From NCBI GenBank assembly GCA_934567355.1, contig CAKTJC010000006.1, positions 40,035 to 104,034 of the forward strand: a stretch of 64,000 nucleotides of DNA, given 5' to 3'. How positions within the stretch are numbered: the first letter of the stretch is position 1; every line of letters starts with the position of its first letter. A program made the translations under genes and the position numbers. Of the stretch, positions 8,541 through 16,631 are shown piece after piece. This DNA is from an uncultured Oscillospiraceae bacterium. GTDB lineage: Bacteria > Bacillota > Clostridia > Oscillospirales > Oscillospiraceae. The notes below the pieces were generated by a model, which saw only the letters and a program-made list of their open reading frames with translations, ran no database searches and had not been told where the DNA came from.

Positions 8541-8554
8541 TGTAACTGGTTACG
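8541..8554. promoter_or_regulatory. LacI-type operator candidate before the MATE gene
   Basis: GTAAC-TG-GTTAC is a 12-base palindrome (8542-8553) of the kind bound by LacI/GalR proteins. It lies 12 bases upstream of the -35 box of the MATE promoter and about 30 bases after the lacI-type stop codon. Binding by the adjacent regulator is inference. Confidence 0.55.
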
Positions 8555-8564
8555 CGCTTAACCT

Positions 8565-8593
8565 TTGCGTTTTTCACCCCCGGCGGCTAAAAT
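8565..8593 (+). promoter_or_regulatory. Promoter of the MATE gene
   Basis: TTGCGT (8565-8570) and TAAAAT (8588-8593) with a 17-base spacer, 32 bases before the start codon at 8626. Confidence 0.7.
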
Positions 8594-8625
8594 AGAGGCA
8601 ATCGAGCCGGGAGGTGTGCTATGAT

Positions 8626-9978
8626 ATGAAAAAATCGGATCCCTTTTTCAGCGCCGTGTGCAGCTTGGCGATTCCCGTGGCGCTGCAATCCATGCTGCAG
8701 TCGTCCTTCAGCATGGTCGACCAGATCATGATCGGGCAGCTGGGCGAAGTCAGCGTGGCGGGCGTCGCCCTGGCGGGGAAATTCGCCTCTGTTTATTCGG
8801 TGGTCATTTCCGCCGTCGGTGCCGTCGCCGGGATCATGATCTCCCAGTACCTGGGGCAGAAGAGCAATGGGGGCGTCCGGCGGAGCTTTTATACCAATCT
8901 TCTGCTGGGGATGGGGGTCGCCGGGATTTTTGCCGCGCTCTGCACCTTGTTTCCCCATCCGATCATGGGCGCTTACACCGCGGATGCCGAGACCCGGCAG
9001 GCAGCGGCAGACTATCTGCGGCGGATCTCCGGTACCTTTGTCCCTCTGGCGGGGGCGTCGCTGCTCTCCACCGCCTTCCGCTGTGTGGAAAAGCCGCGGC
9101 TGCCGCTGTATGCCAGCATTCTGTCCGCCCTGCTCAATACCGGCCTGAATTATGTCCTGATTTTTGGGAAATGGGGATTTCCCGCAATGGGCGTGGCAGG
9201 GGCGGCAATGGCGACGGTGGTCTCCCAGTGCGCCAATTTCCTGCTGATGCTCCTGGCAGCGCCCGCTAATCTGACTGTGCTGAGGTGGGACGGCAGCGGA
9301 AAACCCGCCCCGGCGGGCATGAACTGGCGGCAGTACTGGGCCATGCTGCTGCCGCTGCTGGTCTGCGAGGTGGCGTGGAGCCTGGGCGAGAATGTCTATG
9401 CCGCCATCTATGGCCACATGGGCACCGATGCCAGCGCGGCCATGGCGCTGACCGGTCCCATCCAGGGGCTGGTGATCGGCGCGCTGTGTGGCCTGTCCCA
9501 GGCAGCCGGGGTGATCGTCGGCAAGCGCCTGGGCAGCGGCGCTTATGACGATGCTTACAAAGCGTCCAAAAAGCTGCTCGTTTACGGCGCTGCCGGTTCC
9601 GCCATCCTCTCCGCCATCGTGCTGCTGACGGCAAAATACTATGTGCAGATCTATCAGGTAGACGGCGCCGTAAAAACGCTGACCCGGCAGATATTGCTTG
9701 CCTATGCCCTGGTGGCACCGCTCAAGGTGCTCAATATGATCCTCGGCGGCGGGATCATCCGCAGCGGCGGCCGGACGAAATACGTCATGGGCATCGACCT
9801 GTTCGGCACCTGGTGCCTCGGCGTTCCCCTGGGTCTGCTGAGCGCATTCGTGCTGAAGCTGCCCATCCCCTGGGTGTATTTTATCCTCTCCCTGGAAGAG
9901 GGCGTCCGCTTTGCTGTCTCCCTGGCGGTATTCCGGAGCCGCAGCTGGATGCACCGGCTGGAAGCTGAGCAGCTGTAG
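8626..9978 (+). CDS. MATE-family multidrug/metabolite exporter
   Basis: About 450 residues with 12 predicted membrane segments in two homologous halves, as in MATE cation-coupled exporters. Typical stretches are IPVALQSMLQSSFSMVDQIMIGQLG in the first helix region and GLVIGALCGLSQAAGVIVGKRLG in the second half. I use the ATG at 8626, which has GGGAGG eleven bases upstream; a GTG four codons earlier is in frame. It has its own promoter with a LacI-type operator. The substrate cannot be told from sequence. Confidence 0.9.
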   Translation: MKKSDPFFSAVCSLAIPVALQSMLQSSFSMVDQIMIGQLGEVSVAGVALAGKFASVYSVVISAVGAVAGIMISQYLGQKSNGGVRRSFYTNLLLGMGVAGIFAALCTLFPHPIMGAYTADAETRQAAADYLRRISGTFVPLAGASLLSTAFRCVEKPRLPLYASILSALLNTGLNYVLIFGKWGFPAMGVAGAAMATVVSQCANFLLMLLAAPANLTVLRWDGSGKPAPAGMNWRQYWAMLLPLLVCEVAWSLGENVYAAIYGHMGTDASAAMALTGPIQGLVIGALCGLSQAAGVIVGKRLGSGAYDDAYKASKKLLVYGAAGSAILSAIVLLTAKYYVQIYQVDGAVKTLTRQILLAYALVAPLKVLNMILGGGIIRSGGRTKYVMGIDLFGTWCLGVPLGLLSAFVLKLPIPWVYFILSLEEGVRFAVSLAVFRSRSWMHRLEAEQL

Positions 9979-10079
9979 TATTTTGCGGCCGTTTATGGAA
10001 GCGGCCTCTGCTTGGAGGAGTATGTGGAAACGCGCCCATCGTCTCCGGGCACTGTCTCCGGAACCGGCAGCATCCGCAG

Positions 10080-10125
10080 GGGCACGGCAGGCGCAAGGCG
10101 ATCCTGCTGTGCCCTTCTTCTTTTT
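10080..10125 (+). terminator. Rho-independent terminator after the MATE gene
   Basis: An 11-bp stem (GGGCACGGCAG with CTGCTGTGCCC, one G-U pair, 13-base loop) is followed by TTCTTCTTTTT. It lies about 100 bases after the MATE stop. Confidence 0.8.
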
Positions 10126-10151
10126 CAGCCGGAAAATCGGGAAAACCCATC

Positions 10152-10203
10152 TTGACAAGGCAAATCCGGGACGTTAAAATAAATGGCAGTTAGCATATGC
10201 TAA
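10152..10203 (+). promoter_or_regulatory. Promoter with palindromic operator for the methyltransferase cluster
   Basis: A near-perfect promoter, TTGACA (10152-10157) and TAAAAT (10175-10180) with 17-base spacing, is followed ten bases later by the perfect 14-base palindrome TTAGCATATGCTAA (10190-10203). The palindrome covers the expected start of transcription, a classical repressor position (MarR- or TetR-like site size). No cognate regulator gene lies next to it. Confidence 0.75.
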
Positions 10204-10286
10204 TCGTAGAGAAACAGGCATCGCAGCCGGTAAAAACCAGCCCGGTGCATATCGTTTTTGATGTTTTGAGAGGGGGAAATTCACAG

Positions 10287-11600
10287 ATGAAAATGAAGCA
10301 TTACCTGCGGGACAGCCTTTTGGGCGCCCTGGGCGCGGCGCTGATGCTGGTGGGGGACCTGTGCCTGAGCGTCATCCCGGCCAGCCAGAGCGACAGCGGA
10401 CTTTTCCTGCGGGAGGCATATTTAAGCGGAACATATCCCGCCTGGCGGCTGCCGCTGCTGCTGGCCACGGGGGTGCTGGGCATGGCGCTGTGCTGCTTTG
10501 CTGTGCGGGTCTGCTGTGTGCAGATCCGGCCCCAGTACCGGCGGACGCGGCAGGCGATGCGCATCAGCGGAGCGATCTACCTGACCTCCGCCGGGGTGAT
10601 CCATCTGCTGATCGGCAGCATGGCCAACTGGATCAGCGTCCTGTCACCGCTGCTGGGGCGGGAGGAGACGGCGGCGCTGATCCAGGAACAATACGGGCGG
10701 CTCATCCCCATGCTGCTCCCTTCCTATGCGGCCATGGTCACAATGATTTTGGTGAGCGCCTGGGCGGTGCTGGCGGGGAAGACCATCCTGCCCCGGCGGA
10801 TGCTCCTGTGCCACCTGCTCACCTGGCAGCTGGTGTTCATGCTGATCCCCGATGTGCGCCAGGTGCTGGGCGCGGAGATCACCACTTGGGATTTTGTGCT
10901 GAGCCAGGGCTCCGGCAACGCGGCGCTGCTGATCTGGATGCTGAGCAATGCCCTGTGGGCGGCGAAGCACCAAGGCACCGGCAGCTCGTTTTTTGAAAAT
11001 ACCCGCAAGCCGGAGGGTGCGGGCGGCAGGCTCATGGTGTCCATGATGAACATCGGCCACCGGGCGCTGGCCCGGTGGGGGCTGCATTTCCTGCAGCTGC
11101 CCGGTGACGCTGCCGTGCTGGATTGCGGCTGCGGCGGCGGGGCGAACATCAGGACGCTCCTGAAAAAATGCCCCCGTGGCGCGGTCAAGGGGCTGGACTA
11201 TTCCGCCGTCAGCGTAGAAACGGCCCGCAAGGTCAATGCAAAAGCCATTGCAGACGGCCGCTGTGTGGTGTGGCAGGGCAGCGTGGAAAAGATCATCTTC
11301 GCCTCCGCCTGGTTTGATGCGGTCACGGCCTTTGAGACGGTGTATTTCTGGCCGGATCTGCAGCAGAGCTTCCGGGAGGTCTGCCGGGTGCTCAAGCCGG
11401 GCGGGACCTTCCTCATCTGCAACGAATGCAGCGGCGACAGCCGCGGGGATGAAAAATGGACGCAGATCATTCCCGGCATGACCGTCTACCGGGATGCAGA
11501 GCTGAAGCAGCTGCTGGAGCAGGCGGGGTTCTGCAATGTCCGGGTCCATAAGAATCAGAAGGGCTGGCTCTGCCTCCTGGCGGACAAGCCGGTGGGGTGA
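10287..11600 (+). CDS. DUF6796-like membrane domain fused to SAM methyltransferase
   Basis: About 437 residues. The first half has six predicted membrane segments (LLGALGAALMLVGDLCLSV ... GNAALLIWMLSNALWAAK). It resembles the DUF6796-type protein encoded three genes downstream, with a GD in the first helix and an alternating motif layout. The second half is a class I methyltransferase with VLDCGCGGGANIRTLL (SAM motif I), VKGLDYS (motif II) and FDAVTAFETVYFW. I start at the ATG at 10287, which has GAGGGGG ten bases upstream; an upstream ATG at 10197 lies inside the operator and lacks a ribosome site. The gene leads a four-gene operon. The fusion suggests a membrane-tethered methyltransferase; the substrate is unknown. 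Confidence 0.75.
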   Translation: MKMKHYLRDSLLGALGAALMLVGDLCLSVIPASQSDSGLFLREAYLSGTYPAWRLPLLLATGVLGMALCCFAVRVCCVQIRPQYRRTRQAMRISGAIYLTSAGVIHLLIGSMANWISVLSPLLGREETAALIQEQYGRLIPMLLPSYAAMVTMILVSAWAVLAGKTILPRRMLLCHLLTWQLVFMLIPDVRQVLGAEITTWDFVLSQGSGNAALLIWMLSNALWAAKHQGTGSSFFENTRKPEGAGGRLMVSMMNIGHRALARWGLHFLQLPGDAAVLDCGCGGGANIRTLLKKCPRGAVKGLDYSAVSVETARKVNAKAIADGRCVVWQGSVEKIIFASAWFDAVTAFETVYFWPDLQQSFREVCRVLKPGGTFLICNECSGDSRGDEKWTQIIPGMTVYRDAELKQLLEQAGFCNVRVHKNQKGWLCLLADKPVG

Positions 11601-12226
11601 TGCGGATGTTCTGGGACAATGTTGCGTGGGCTTACGATATTTTTGCCAACGGCATCAATCGGGGGGCGAACCGGCGGCTTTGCGCCGCCGTGGCGGAATT
11701 GATCCGGCCCGGCGACCGGGTGCTGGAGTGCGCCTGCGGCACCGGACTGCTCAGCGGTGTGATCGCCGCCCGGTGCGAAAGCCTGATCGCCACGGACTTT
11801 TCCGAAAAAATGCTGAAAAGGGCAAGGAAAAAATACGGAAAGCTCCCGAATGTAAAATTTGAGCAGGGGAATATCCTTCAGCTGAACTACCCCGATGAAA
11901 GCTTCGATGCAGTGGTGGCGGCCAATGTGATCCACCTGCTGGACGAGCCGCTGAAAGCGCTGGGCGAGCTGGAGCGGGTGTGCAGACCCGGGGGGAGGAT
12001 CATCATTCCCACCTATATGAATCAGACGGACAAGGGCACCACCAACAATGTGTCCGGTGCCATCGGCAGAGCCGGGGCGGATTTCAAGCGGGAATTCACC
12101 CTGGCGACCTACCGGCAGTTTTTCGCCGGGGCGGGCTACCCGGATGCGCGCTATACGCTCTGCCCGGGCAGGATCCCCTGCGCCGTGGCGGTGCTCAGAA
12201 AGGGAGAGAAACAGCATGCTTGTTAA
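11600..12226 (+). CDS. Class I SAM-dependent methyltransferase (UbiE-like)
   Basis: About 208 residues with a clear SAM-binding core: VLECACGTGLLSGVIAA (motif I), LIATDFSEKML (motif II), FDAVVAANVIHLLDEP and VCRPGGRIIIPTY. The start overlaps the previous stop (TGATG); an in-frame GTG one codon earlier is possible. The overlap suggests coupled translation with the fused methyltransferase. Two different methyltransferases in one operon with a GNAT enzyme suggest modification of a small molecule or lipid. UbiE-like is a fold-level label; quinone synthesis is not implied. Confidence 0.82.
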   Translation: MRMFWDNVAWAYDIFANGINRGANRRLCAAVAELIRPGDRVLECACGTGLLSGVIAARCESLIATDFSEKMLKRARKKYGKLPNVKFEQGNILQLNYPDESFDAVVAANVIHLLDEPLKALGELERVCRPGGRIIIPTYMNQTDKGTTNNVSGAIGRAGADFKREFTLATYRQFFAGAGYPDARYTLCPGRIPCAVAVLRKGEKQHAC

Positions 12227-12845
12227 AACACTGGAAGAAGACCGCATCCGCGACATCGGCCATGCCTTCGGCTACTATGACTACGGCGCAGAGCACGGGC
12301 TGGCGGCTGCCTTCCCCAGCCGGGAGGCAACGGCGGTGTATATCTGCGGCTACGTGCGCATGGCGCTGGAAAGCGGTCTGCTCTATTCCACCGGAGAGCG
12401 GGGCGAGGGCTACATCGCCTTCAAGCGCCCCGGAGAAAAAATCGGCCTGAAAGCCGTGCTGCCGCTGGCAAAGGGAATGTTCCAGGCCATGAACCTGCGG
12501 CAGGTGCTGCACTTCTTTTCCATCATGGCCAAGGGCGGCCCGGGACTGGAAGACCGGATGAAGAAGGAAAAGAAGCCCTATCTTTTTGTCGGGCTGGTCT
12601 GCGTCCGGGAGCAGTACCAGGGGCAGGGCTGCATGCGCAGGCTCATGGACATGGCCTTTGCCGAGGGAAACCGGCTGAACGTGCCGGTGATCCTGGAAAC
12701 CGACGCCCAGTCGAAGTGCGATAAGTATATCCACCTGGGCATGGAGCTGGCCGGAATCAGAAACTTCGGCAGCTTCGGCAAACTGTATGATCTGATCAAA
12801 TATCCCGATGGGCAAAAGGAGGAGAACCATGACGCAATTCAATGA
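12216..12845 (+). CDS. GNAT-family N-acetyltransferase
   Basis: About 209 residues. The acetyl-CoA binding segment FVGLVCVREQYQGQGCMRRLMDMAFAEG matches GNAT motif A (R/Q-x-x-G-x-G/A), followed by the NVPVILETDAQSKCDKYIHLGMELAG segment typical of GNAT enzymes acting on small molecules. The ATG at 12216 has GGGAGAG upstream and overlaps the previous gene by 11 bases. The C-terminal reading frame runs past the start of the next gene. The substrate is unknown. Confidence 0.78.
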   Translation: MLVKTLEEDRIRDIGHAFGYYDYGAEHGLAAAFPSREATAVYICGYVRMALESGLLYSTGERGEGYIAFKRPGEKIGLKAVLPLAKGMFQAMNLRQVLHFFSIMAKGGPGLEDRMKKEKKPYLFVGLVCVREQYQGQGCMRRLMDMAFAEGNRLNVPVILETDAQSKCDKYIHLGMELAGIRNFGSFGKLYDLIKYPDGQKEENHDAIQ

Positions 12846-13524
12846 CATCGGCATTTCCAGCCGGCTGGACTGGCCGCGGATCCGCAAGCTGCTGACCATC
12901 GGTCTGGCAGCCTCCCTGCTCCACACGGCGGGAGATATGCTCCTGGGCTGGGGCGTGGAGGACGAATCGCTGATGGGCTTTTCCCGGATGCTTTCGGCCT
13001 ATACCGGAACCTCTGACGGCGGGATCCTGGCGGCCGCATGGCTGGGACTTTTCGGCATGACGCTGGCCGGGCTGAGCATGTTCGGCATCTACCGCCTGAT
13101 GGCGGAGCGCGCCCCTTCCTGTGCGCACAGCTTCCGCTCGGGCATTTTCGGCTATCTGATCTTCGGCGTCTGCGGCTTCCATGTGTCGGTGTGCGCGCTG
13201 GTGTTTCTGATCAAACACGGTGCGGAGGCGGCGCTGGTGGAAACATATATCGATTATTTCCTCCTGCCGCCCCTGGTGCTGTTCTGGATCTTCTTCCTGG
13301 TGCTGGAAGCTGCCCAGATCAGAGCCTTTGCAAAGGGCCTGACGCCCTGCCCCAGGTGGTGCTGGATCTTTTCCCTCCCGGTGGGCATGGCAGCCGCCCA
13401 GCTGCCGAAGCTGCTCGGCAACCACCCCCTGCCCAATGCCATCGCCTGCGCCTGGATCCCCTTGGCCAACCTGTGGATGTTCGCCGGCCTGCTGGCAGTG
13501 ACGAAGCGCGTACAGAAAAAGTAG
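12829..13524 (+). CDS. DUF6796-like integral membrane protein
   Basis: 231 residues with six predicted membrane segments. The first helix carries GDMLLGWG, and the family-like stretch GILAAAWLGLFGMTLAGLSMFGIYRLM follows. It looks like a stand-alone version of the membrane half of the 10287-11600 product. The ATG has GGAGGAG seven bases before it and overlaps the GNAT gene by 17 bases. The DUF6796 assignment is from recalled family features and should be checked. No function is known to me. Confidence 0.65.
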   Translation: MTQFNDIGISSRLDWPRIRKLLTIGLAASLLHTAGDMLLGWGVEDESLMGFSRMLSAYTGTSDGGILAAAWLGLFGMTLAGLSMFGIYRLMAERAPSCAHSFRSGIFGYLIFGVCGFHVSVCALVFLIKHGAEAALVETYIDYFLLPPLVLFWIFFLVLEAAQIRAFAKGLTPCPRWCWIFSLPVGMAAAQLPKLLGNHPLPNAIACAWIPLANLWMFAGLLAVTKRVQKK

Positions 13525-13550
13525 ATCACCCCGTTTTCCACCGGAAAACC

Positions 13551-13878
13551 AAAAGAGGAGACACGAAAAATGTCTCCTCTTTTTCAGGCTGTCAAAAAAG
13601 ACCGTTGGCCTTTTTTGACAAGGGAATTGCAGTCTGCTGCGCGCACTCCTTGTCCGCCGATGGCGGACAACTCGCACTGCTCCGCGCTAAGAGCCGCCTT
13701 CGGCGGTTGCGCTCTGCACAGCGCTGCGGCGCTAGACTTGCAGCCTGTAGGGTATTTTCCGCCAGGTACACGCCCCGGCGGAAAATGATCTGACTCTATT
13801 TGCCGCCTGCGGGCGGCAAACTCTGCGAGGCTTTTTACACGCTGTAAAAGAGGAGACACGAAAAATGTCTCCTCTTTT
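13551..13878. repeat. Structured multi-hairpin repeat, copy B, bracketed by duplicated terminator
   Basis: An identical 33-base terminator hairpin (stem AAAAGAGGAGACA, loop CGAAAAA) occurs at 13551-13583 and 13846-13878. The 262 bases between match copy A (6358-6561) in block order: GCAGTCTGCTGCGCGCAC, CTTGCAGCCTG, CAGGTACACGCCCC, GCAAACTCTGCGAGGCTTTTT. Stem sequences differ but still pair, for example TTTTCCGCC/GGCGGAAAA here against TTTTCTGTC/GACAGAAAA there. It separates the convergent DUF6796-like and lysR genes; each hairpin alone would serve as a bidirectional terminator. It also contains an extra hairpin block (about 13685-13735) absent from copy A. Confidence 0.82.
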
Positions 13879-13901
13879 GGTATGCGGAGGGGCTAGGCAT
13901 G

Positions 13902-14843
13902 TCAGCCCCGGGCGGTTTCCAGGAAGGCTTTCATGGCTTGTGTCACATAGCGGCCGCGTTTGCGGAAGATCTGCACGTAGCGGATGCTCTCCGGCTCCTT
14001 CAGGCGGTAGTAGCAGGTGCCGGGGGTGGGGGAGAGGCGGGATACCAGAATGCTGCTCACAAAGGTGATGCCGGCACCGGAGCAGCCCACAAGGTAGGAG
14101 GTGGTCTGCTGGTCGAATTCCATCGCGTTTTTGGGGCGGAAGCCGCCGGAGGCGCACAGGGCGTCCGCCCGCTGCCGGGTGTCGTTTTCCGGCTTCATCA
14201 GAATGAACGCCTCGTCCCGGAACAGCTCGATCGGCACTGCCGCGATTTCGCTCTGCGCGGGGGTACCGATGGCTTCCGGCGGGATCCGGTAGCTGCGCAG
14301 CTTCTGATTGACGGGATTTCCCCCGGGCACCGCCAGGATCACATGGTCTTCCTTCAGGATCTCCGCGTCGTATTTTTCGGGGTTGGGGATGGCATAGTCC
14401 ACCACCAGGTCGATCAGTCCCCGGTCCAGCATGTCCTCCAGCTTGCCGGTGGATTCCTCCACCAGCTCCAGGGTGAGCCGGGGATATTTTTCCCGGAATG
14501 CCGCCATCATCGACGGCAGCACCAGCGAGGAAAAGAAGCTGCTTCCGCCCAGAACCAGCCTGCCCCGGCGCAGTCCCTCCCAGTCGTTTACATATTCCGA
14601 GAACTCCCGCTCCATGGCCATGATCTTTTCCACAAGGCAGATATATTCCCTGCCGCATTCCGTCAGCCCCAGGGGCTTCATGCCCCGGTCGAAGATCTGG
14701 CTGCCGATCCGGTCCTCCACCCGGCGGACGGAGGCGCTGATGGACGGCTGGGAGATAAAAAGCTTTTCCGCCGCCTTCTGGAAGCTCCCCGCCTGGTACA
14801 CCGCGTACACATATTCCATGCCGTCAAACACGCTCTGTTTCAT
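13902..14843 (-). CDS. LysR-family transcriptional regulator
   Basis: 313 residues with the LysR HTH (MEYVYAVYQAGSFQKAAEKLFISQPSISASVRRVEDRIGSQIFDRG) and a C-terminal effector domain. It is divergent from aspA with about 140 bases between the starts, and two palindromes lie in that gap, the standard LysR arrangement. It probably controls aspA and itself in response to an aspartate- or fumarate-related signal; the ligand is inference from location. The minus-strand start ATG is preceded by GAGGAGCG. Confidence 0.9.
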   Translation of the reverse strand: MKQSVFDGMEYVYAVYQAGSFQKAAEKLFISQPSISASVRRVEDRIGSQIFDRGMKPLGLTECGREYICLVEKIMAMEREFSEYVNDWEGLRRGRLVLGGSSFFSSLVLPSMMAAFREKYPRLTLELVEESTGKLEDMLDRGLIDLVVDYAIPNPEKYDAEILKEDHVILAVPGGNPVNQKLRSYRIPPEAIGTPAQSEIAAVPIELFRDEAFILMKPENDTRQRADALCASGGFRPKNAMEFDQQTTSYLVGCSGAGITFVSSILVSRLSPTPGTCYYRLKEPESIRYVQIFRKRGRYVTQAMKAFLETARG

Positions 14844-14861
14844 AGAGAACGCTCCTCAACT

Positions 14862-14929
14862 ATAACTTTAGAGTTATGGAAATGAAAACCGATTTGGTAT
14901 TTGACCATACCTCAAGGAATTCCTATAAT
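14862..14929 (+). promoter_or_regulatory. aspA promoter with LysR-type palindromes
   Basis: TTGACC (14901-14906) and TATAAT (14924-14929) with a 17-base spacer form the aspA promoter. Upstream, ATAACT-TTAG-AGTTAT (14862-14877) is a perfect LysR-size palindrome, and GGTAT-N6-ATACC (14896-14911) overlaps the -35 box. Two sites of this kind suit a tetrameric LysR protein. Confidence 0.75.
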
Positions 14930-14982
14930 GATTTTACAAAAAAAGATGGTTTTCCGCAAGCCGGAAAAAGAAGGGGAAACAT

Positions 14983-16404
14983 ATGGAAGGGAATATTGCC
15001 TGCCGCCTTGAAAAAGATTCGATCGGGAGCAAAGAAGTGCCCCAGAGCGCCTATTACGGGATCCAGACCCTGCGGGCGGAGGGAAATTTCCCCATCACCG
15101 GACTGACCCTCCACGGGGAATTTGTAAACAGCCTTGCCTGCATCAAAAAGGCCGCGGCCATCGCCAACCGGGATGCGGGCCGGATCGGGCAGCAGGTCGC
15201 CGACGCCATTATTCAGGCCTGCGATGAGATCATCCGCGGCGAGCTCCACGACCAGTTTGTGGTGGACCCCATTCAGGGTGGCGCAGGAACCTCCATGAAT
15301 ATGAATGCCAACGAGGTCATCGCCAACCGGGCCATCGAGCTGCTGGGGGGCGTCAAGGGCGACTATTCCCTGGTGCACCCCAACGACCATGTGAACTGCG
15401 GCCAGTCTACCAACGATGTGATCCCCACCGCCGGAAAGATCACGACCCTGCGGCTCCTGGAGAGGCTGCGCCGGGAGCTGAATCTTCTGCAGAAGGCTTT
15501 CGCGGCCAAGGCCCGGGAATTCGACGGCATCATCAAAATGGGCAGAACGCAGATGCAGGATGCGGTCCCCGTCCGGCTGGGGCAGGAATTCATGGCCTAT
15601 GCGGATTCCGTCAAGCGCAGCATCCGGCGCATGGACACCGCCTCCCAGGAGATGAAGACGCTGAACATGGGCGGCACGGCCATCGGCACCGGCATCAACG
15701 CCGATAAAGAGTACTTCCGGAACATCGTGCCCATTCTCTGCGATGTCGCCGGGCTGGATCTGCAGCAGGCGGATGACCTGATCGACGCCACCATGCATCT
15801 GGATCCCTTTGTTGCCGTGTCCGGTGCGGTGAAGGCCTGCGCGGTAACGCTCTCGAAGATCGCCAACGATCTTCGCCTCATGTCCTCCGGCCCGCGGACC
15901 GGCTTTGGGGAGATCAACCTGCCCGCCAGGCAGAACGGCTCTTCCATCATGCCCGGCAAGGTGAACCCGGTGATCCCCGAGGTCGTCAACCAGGCGGCGT
16001 TCTTTGCCGTGGGCAATGACGTGACGATCACCATGGCGGCGGAGGCCGGTCAGCTGGAGCTGAACGCCTTTGAACCCATCATTTTCTATTGCCTGTTCCA
16101 GTCCATGGATACGCTGGCCCACGCGGTGCACACGCTGACGGAAAACTGCGTGGTCGGCATCACTGCCAACGCCGAGCACTGCCGCAGCCTGGTGGAAAAC
16201 AGCGTGGGCACGATCACGGCGCTGGTGCCCTACATCGGCTATCAGCGCGCCGCCGACATCGCAAAGCGCGCCATCCACTCCGGCCAGCCGGTGAGAAAGC
16301 TGCTCCGGGAGGAGCACCTCCTGTCCGAAGAGGAGCTGAACCGGGCGTTGGATCCCATGTCCCTGACCCACCCCGGCATCCCCGGAAAAGAAGAACTGAA
16401 GTAA
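14983..16404 (+). CDS. aspA: Aspartate ammonia-lyase
   Basis: 473 residues, in the aspartase/fumarase superfamily. The superfamily signature GSSIMPGKVNPV with the catalytic Ser is intact (about residue 322), as are AGTSMNMNANEV, HPNDHVNCGQSTND and the KMGRTQMQDAVP segment. Wording of these motifs fits aspartase rather than fumarase or argininosuccinate lyase. It converts aspartate to fumarate and ammonia. The ATG follows AAGGGG. The gene stands alone under a LysR-type control region and is followed by a MITE-like element and a strong terminator. Confidence 0.9.
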   Translation: MEGNIACRLEKDSIGSKEVPQSAYYGIQTLRAEGNFPITGLTLHGEFVNSLACIKKAAAIANRDAGRIGQQVADAIIQACDEIIRGELHDQFVVDPIQGGAGTSMNMNANEVIANRAIELLGGVKGDYSLVHPNDHVNCGQSTNDVIPTAGKITTLRLLERLRRELNLLQKAFAAKAREFDGIIKMGRTQMQDAVPVRLGQEFMAYADSVKRSIRRMDTASQEMKTLNMGGTAIGTGINADKEYFRNIVPILCDVAGLDLQQADDLIDATMHLDPFVAVSGAVKACAVTLSKIANDLRLMSSGPRTGFGEINLPARQNGSSIMPGKVNPVIPEVVNQAAFFAVGNDVTITMAAEAGQLELNAFEPIIFYCLFQSMDTLAHAVHTLTENCVVGITANAEHCRSLVENSVGTITALVPYIGYQRAADIAKRAIHSGQPVRKLLREEHLLSEEELNRALDPMSLTHPGIPGKEELK

Positions 16405-16411
16405 CACCTTA

Positions 16412-16572
16412 GGAATCTCTGAATAAATCGTCTGCGGCTGAGCAGCGGGCCTTTTGTCCCCATGCCGCAGGATGAAAAATGGGAAATACACAAAGTATTC
16501 CACCATTTTCCATCCTTTGCCTGGGAACAAAATCCTTTGCTGCCAGCTCTTGCCGATTCAATCAGAGGTTCC
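16412..16572. mobile_element. MITE-like palindromic element, copy 1
   Basis: A 161-base element with terminal inverted repeats (GGAATCTCTGAATAAATCG against GGAACCTCTGATTGAATCG read from the other end) and a CTTA duplication on both sides (16408-16411, 16573-16576). The core GGGAAATACACAAAGTATTCC is flanked by complementary arms AGGATGAAAAATGG and CCATTTTCCATCCT. It sits between the aspA stop and its terminator. Confidence 0.85.
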
Positions 16573-16581
16573 CTTAATATG

Positions 16582-16617
16582 AAACCCGGCCGACGATCTT
16601 TCTCGTCGGCCGGGTTT
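16582..16617. terminator. Bidirectional terminator between aspA and the GH3 gene
   Basis: A perfect 15-bp stem (AAACCCGGCCGACGA with its complement, 6-base loop) ends in TTTTTG on the plus strand. On the minus strand only TTT follows the stem. It serves the convergent aspA and GH3 genes. Confidence 0.9.
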
Positions 16618-16631
16618 TTGTGATGCTCTGC

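Noticed and set aside
13584..13845. Small genes within the structured repeat
   Set aside because: The open frames follow palindromic DNA and are not kept between the two copies; stems are conserved instead.
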